Position numbers and translations under genes: made by a program
Notes under the pieces: model-generated
The model's input: only the letters and a program-made list of their open reading frames with translations
Databases searched by the model: none
What the model was told of the DNA's origin: nothing
In this document: in pieces, positions 61,085-64,000 of the stretch
How the letters are laid out: each line of letters opens with the position of its first letter
How positions within the stretch are numbered: position 1 is the first letter of the stretch
Assembly (NCBI RefSeq): GCF_031456495.1
Contig: NZ_JAVDUW010000002.1
Location: forward strand, 124,001 to 188,000
DNA: 64,000 nucleotides
Direction: 5' to 3'
Source of the DNA: Pedococcus sp031456495
Lineage (GTDB): Bacteria; Actinomycetota; Actinomycetes; Actinomycetales; Dermatophilaceae

Positions 61085-62649
61085 TGCCCGGCTCCACCCG
61101 GAAGTCCGCCGCGACAAAGGCGACGGCCAGCACCAAGGCCGCCGCCACCAGGAAGTCGGCCGCGTCGAAGGCCACCACGCCGAGGAAGTCGGCGGCGAGC
61201 AAGGCCAGCACCCCGAGGAAGTCGGTCACGAAGGCCGTCGCCGCGAAGAAGGGGGCCGCGACGAAGAGGCCCGCCGCCCGCCCGGGGGCCCTGGCCGCCG
61301 GCGCCGCCCGGGCCTCGGGTGAGCGGGCCAGGCGCCGGAGCACGCCGCTGCTGGGCGCCGCGCCAGCCGACGCCCGCGCCGGGTCCACGACTCCCTCCAC
61401 GGGGCGGGACGACACCGTGACGACGGCCGCAGCGACCACGACCCCAGCCACCACGGCGGGCGCAGCGACCACGACCTCGGCCAGCACGACGGCGAAGCAC
61501 CGTCCGCGGCCGGTGGCCAAGGCCGTCCCGACGACCAAGGCGGTCGCCCGCTCCGGTGTCCGCGCCCCGCGCGCCACGACCTCGCGGCGCGGCACCCGCA
61601 GCAGCGGCTCGACCACCCGTGCCCAGGACGCGCCGGTCCGCGTGCTCACGGCCGTCCGTGACGAGCCGGACGACCAGGCGTTCCGCCCCGGCCCCTCGCC
61701 GGTGGGCGGCCAGACCGGCGCCAGCGGGACGGGTCCCGGCGTCGAGGAGCTGCTCACAGCCGGCATCGGCGCCATCCGCGTCGCGGCCGAGGCGGCCGGG
61801 CTGTCGCCCGACGACGTCGAGCGGCACATCGCGGCCATGCTGGCGTTCGTGCGGCGGCGGCTCACGGGCGACTACACCGTCGACGACTTCGGCTTCGACC
61901 GCGACTTCACCGAGCACTTCTACCTGCCGGTGCTGCGCCCGCTCTACCGCCGGTGGTTCCGCGTCGAGGTCCGCGGCGTCGAGAACATCCCCGCCGAAGG
62001 TGGTGGCCTCGTCGTGGCGAACCACTCGGGCACCATCGCCATGGACTCCCTCATGACCCAGGTGGCCGTCCACGACGAGCACCCCGCGCACCGCCACCTG
62101 CGCATGCTCGGTGCCGACCTCGTCTTCCAGACCCCGGTCATCGGCAACGTCGCCCGCAAGTCGGGGTCGACCCTCGCGGCGAACCCCGACGCCGAGCGCC
62201 TGCTGGCGTCCGGGGAGCTGTGCGGCGTCTGGCCCGAGGGCTTCAAGGGCGTCGGCAAGCCGTTCAGCGAGCGGTACAAGCTGCAGCGATTCGGCCGTGG
62301 CGGCTTCGTCTCCGCGGCCCTGCGCACCGGGGTGCCGATCATCCCCTGCTCGATCGTGGGCGCCGAGGAGATCTACCCGATCCTGGGCAACGTCAAGACC
62401 GTCGCCCGGCTGCTCGGTGCGCCCTACGCCCCCATCACCCCCACGTGGCCGCTGCTCGGTCCGCTGGGGCTCGTGCCGCTGCCGAGCAAGTGGATCATCG
62501 AGTTCGGGGCGCCGGTCTCCACGGCCGATCTCGGCCCGAGCGCCGCGGACGACCCCATGCTCGTCTTCGACCTCACCGACCAGGTGCGCGAGACGATCCA
62601 GCAGACGTTGTACTCGCTGCTCATGCAGCGCCGCTCGGTCTTCTTCTGA
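61084..62649 (+). CDS. lysophospholipid acyltransferase-like protein with histone-like N-terminal tail
   Basis: 521 residues. Residues about 1-190 are a low-complexity Lys/Ala/Thr/Ser/Arg tail (repeats of the type ATKAxxxxKSAAS, TPRKSAASKA), resembling histone H1 or HU-type tails. From about 215 on is a PlsC-like acyltransferase of the MGAT-like group, with NHSGTIAMDS (His and Asp six residues apart) and GVWPEGFKGVGKPF. So a lipid acyltransferase domain carries a strongly basic extension. ATG 61084 overlaps the SDR stop. Confidence 0.85.
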   Translation: MPGSTRKSAATKATASTKAAATRKSAASKATTPRKSAASKASTPRKSVTKAVAAKKGAATKRPAARPGALAAGAARASGERARRRSTPLLGAAPADARAGSTTPSTGRDDTVTTAAATTTPATTAGAATTTSASTTAKHRPRPVAKAVPTTKAVARSGVRAPRATTSRRGTRSSGSTTRAQDAPVRVLTAVRDEPDDQAFRPGPSPVGGQTGASGTGPGVEELLTAGIGAIRVAAEAAGLSPDDVERHIAAMLAFVRRRLTGDYTVDDFGFDRDFTEHFYLPVLRPLYRRWFRVEVRGVENIPAEGGGLVVANHSGTIAMDSLMTQVAVHDEHPAHRHLRMLGADLVFQTPVIGNVARKSGSTLAANPDAERLLASGELCGVWPEGFKGVGKPFSERYKLQRFGRGGFVSAALRTGVPIIPCSIVGAEEIYPILGNVKTVARLLGAPYAPITPTWPLLGPLGLVPLPSKWIIEFGAPVSTADLGPSAADDPMLVFDLTDQVRETIQQTLYSLLMQRRSVFF

Positions 62650-62765
62650 CGGGTGTCGCCGAGCCCTCGGGCGCGGCGCCGGCGGTCAGGGGAGCGCCGC
62701 CCGGGTCAGGGGTGCGGCACCCGGGTCAGGGATGCGGAGTCGAGCCCTCGGCGTGGCGCACGCGG

Positions 62766-63959
62766 TCAGGGGAGCGTGACGGTCACGCCCGGGAGCGTGA
62801 CCGGTCCGAGGGTCGAGCTCGGCACCGTGGCGCTGACCCCGCCGGTCCCCAGCGTCGCCGACGGCAGCGGCACCGTGGCCGAGACCGACGGCAGGGGCAC
62901 GGTGGCGCTGACGGTGGGCAGGCCGACGCCGACGCCTCCCGTCCCGGCGGTGATGCCGCCGCCACCGGCGCCGGCGGTGACGCCACCGACGCCCACGCTG
63001 GCCGAGGGGCCGGTGAGGGAGCCACCCGCACCCGACCCGGACTGGGTGGCGCTGGCGCGGGGGACCGAGGCGACCACGGTGGGCGTGCCGGAGGGCCGGG
63101 TGGACGACGTCGCGCTCGGAGCGGCACTCGTGGTCAGAGACGGCAGGGTCGCCGGGCCGATGGTGGAGGCGAGCTCGGAGCAGGGGGAGCCGCAGGCGGC
63201 GATCCTCCTGGCCGTCTGCTGCTGCGACTGCAGCAGCAGCGACTCGAGCTCGGCCACGAGGGGGATCGACTGTTGTGGCACCTCGCGGCGCAGCACGTCC
63301 ACCTGGGGCAGCGCGCGGGCCGTGAAGTCACGCATCGAGATGAGCGCCTGCGGGTTGCCCGTGGTGGCGTATGCCGTGTCGAGCGACTGCTGTCCGCGCC
63401 GGACGGAGGTGATGGCGGCCTTCAGGGCGACGTCGACGTTGTCGTGCGGGGACTGGTGCTCGGCGAGGTCGCGGGCGTCGGAGATGTGCTCCTGCGCCTG
63501 GTCGAGGTACGTCCGGCCACGGTCGAGGTCGTTGTCGGCGAGGCGCACCTGGACGCCGTCGAGCCAGCTCTTGACCGGGTAGAGCGCCTGCCCCGGCACG
63601 GCGCTGCGGGAGGCGGCACCGACGATGCCGCCGACGAGCACCGCGGACGCGGCCACGCCGGCGAGGAGCCTCGGGGTGCCGCGGCCGAGCACGACGACCA
63701 CCGGCGTGGTGCGGGCGGCGGCACGACGGGCGGCGGCGGCCTTCGCGGCGGTGGGCGAGGGGGCCGGCATACGCTCCGCCTCGGCCATCAGCCGCGTGCG
63801 CAGCGCCGCGACGAACTGCGGGTCGGGCCCGGAGACGCGCGCGCCGGCGCCGGCCAGCTGGTGGCTGGTGCGCACCAGCTGCTCGAGCTGGGGGTCGGCG
63901 ACGCGCTCGCCCTCCAGCGCCCGCTGGAAGCGGTCGGCCGAGCGGTTCAGCAGTGGCAT
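62766..63959 (-). CDS. DUF5667-domain membrane protein
   Basis: 397 residues. A cytoplasmic N-terminus (about 1-90), one membrane segment (about 93-113), then the DUF5667 helical domain (VPGQALYPVKSWLDGVQVRLA, HISDARDLAEH) and a long Ser/Thr/Gly/Pro tail outside the cell with repeated VSATVPLPS units. DUF5667 proteins commonly follow an ECF sigma factor gene and may act as its membrane partner; such a gene would lie beyond the right edge on the minus strand. CDS is complete. Confidence 0.85.
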   Translation of the reverse strand: MPLLNRSADRFQRALEGERVADPQLEQLVRTSHQLAGAGARVSGPDPQFVAALRTRLMAEAERMPAPSPTAAKAAAARRAAARTTPVVVVLGRGTPRLLAGVAASAVLVGGIVGAASRSAVPGQALYPVKSWLDGVQVRLADNDLDRGRTYLDQAQEHISDARDLAEHQSPHDNVDVALKAAITSVRRGQQSLDTAYATTGNPQALISMRDFTARALPQVDVLRREVPQQSIPLVAELESLLLQSQQQTARRIAACGSPCSELASTIGPATLPSLTTSAAPSATSSTRPSGTPTVVASVPRASATQSGSGAGGSLTGPSASVGVGGVTAGAGGGGITAGTGGVGVGLPTVSATVPLPSVSATVPLPSATLGTGGVSATVPSSTLGPVTLPGVTVTLP

Positions 63960-64000
63960 GCCGGCACCTCCCTCCCCAGCTCGGTCACGGTTGTCCGCGC

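Larger units (their letters stand above)
1695..63772. repeat. dispersed octamer CGGCATAC / GTATGCCG, 33 copies
   Basis: Start positions read by eye. As GTATGCCG on the plus strand: 1695, 6823, 12065, 13105, 16926, 18524, 19951, 22633, 27608, 30520, 41333, 45691, 48340, 54119, 57986, 63369. As CGGCATAC: 1815, 8868, 10140, 12229, 13575, 21464, 23582, 28921, 37433, 41897, 48496, 48899, 51379, 57377, 59078, 60930, 63765. Most are inside genes and in more than one reading frame. See the first finding. Confidence 0.85.

Noticed and set aside
1695..63772. CGGCATAC octamer as a Chi or KOPS element
   Set aside because: Both orientations are equally frequent across the window. Chi and KOPS sites are skewed along a replichore.
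1..64000. tRNA, rRNA, phage, transposon or defence genes
   Set aside because: Nothing recognisable on either strand. All sizeable regions are accounted for by housekeeping or common actinobacterial genes.

Overview
The window is high-GC actinobacterial chromosome. By content it is closest to Micrococcales, and I would guess the Intrasporangiaceae; that family call is inference from gene order and style. Supporting signs are Lsr2, a BldC-type HTH protein, the small ribosomal protein bS22, DUF3180 and DUF2520 proteins, the order hpt-ftsH-folE-folP-folBK, panC-panD-nadB-nadC-lysS, disA-radA, and many GTG starts with 4-bp ATGA/GTGA overlaps. It reads as core chromosome: I see no prophage, integrase, transposase, CRISPR array, tRNA or rRNA.

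Layout. 1-9.7 kb: end of a PBP4-like gene, a zincin, tilS, hpt, ftsH, then a tightly coupled folate run (folE, a membrane DUF2156 protein, folP, a folB-folK fusion, DUF3180). 9.7-13.8 kb: an orphan NuoD paralogue, a lipoprotein, a P450 and a MidA/NDUFAF7-type methyltransferase. 13.9-18.8 kb: pantothenate and NAD synthesis (DUF2520 protein, panC, panD, nadB, nadC). 18.9-25.8 kb: lysS, a small membrane protein, lsr2, a FhuF-type protein, then a DNA-repair block in which the LigD activities are split into separate polymerase and ligase genes beside ku, with a Nei-type glycosylase. 25.9-30.8 kb (minus strand): MoxR-DUF58-VWA-VWA with an HtrA-like protease upstream. 30.9-34.9 kb: paaK, class F sortase plus DUF4397 surface protein, an RHH-type gene behind a perfect palindrome, and tandem repeats. 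34.9-41.4 kb: clpC, two secreted or lipid-anchored proteins, an LCP-family protein, argA. 41.5-50.1 kb (mostly minus): VOC protein, MFS transporter, mutY, disA, radA and several small genes. 50.2-59.3 kb: ppx-type phosphatase, TIM-barrel isomerase, TetR regulator, ABC-2 exporter, proline dehydrogenase, proC, two GNAT enzymes, a KtrA-type potassium subunit, acuC. 59.4-64 kb: bldC-like gene, bS22, an SDR protein, an acyltransferase with a histone-like N-terminal tail, and a DUF5667 protein.

The most striking signal is not a gene. The octamer CGGCATAC (reverse complement GTATGCCG) occurs 33 times by my reading, evenly on both strands, mostly inside genes, where it appears to force otherwise rare codons (ATA, TAT, GCA). 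Other leads are the orphan NuoD with a Tyr-to-Trp change at the quinone-site position, sharing a region with the methyltransferase family that modifies NuoD-type subunits; palindromic operators directly before the RHH gene and before clpC; a Shine-Dalgarno sequence of ftsH separated from its start by a compact hairpin; and a -10-to-start spacing in many genes that implies leaderless transcripts.
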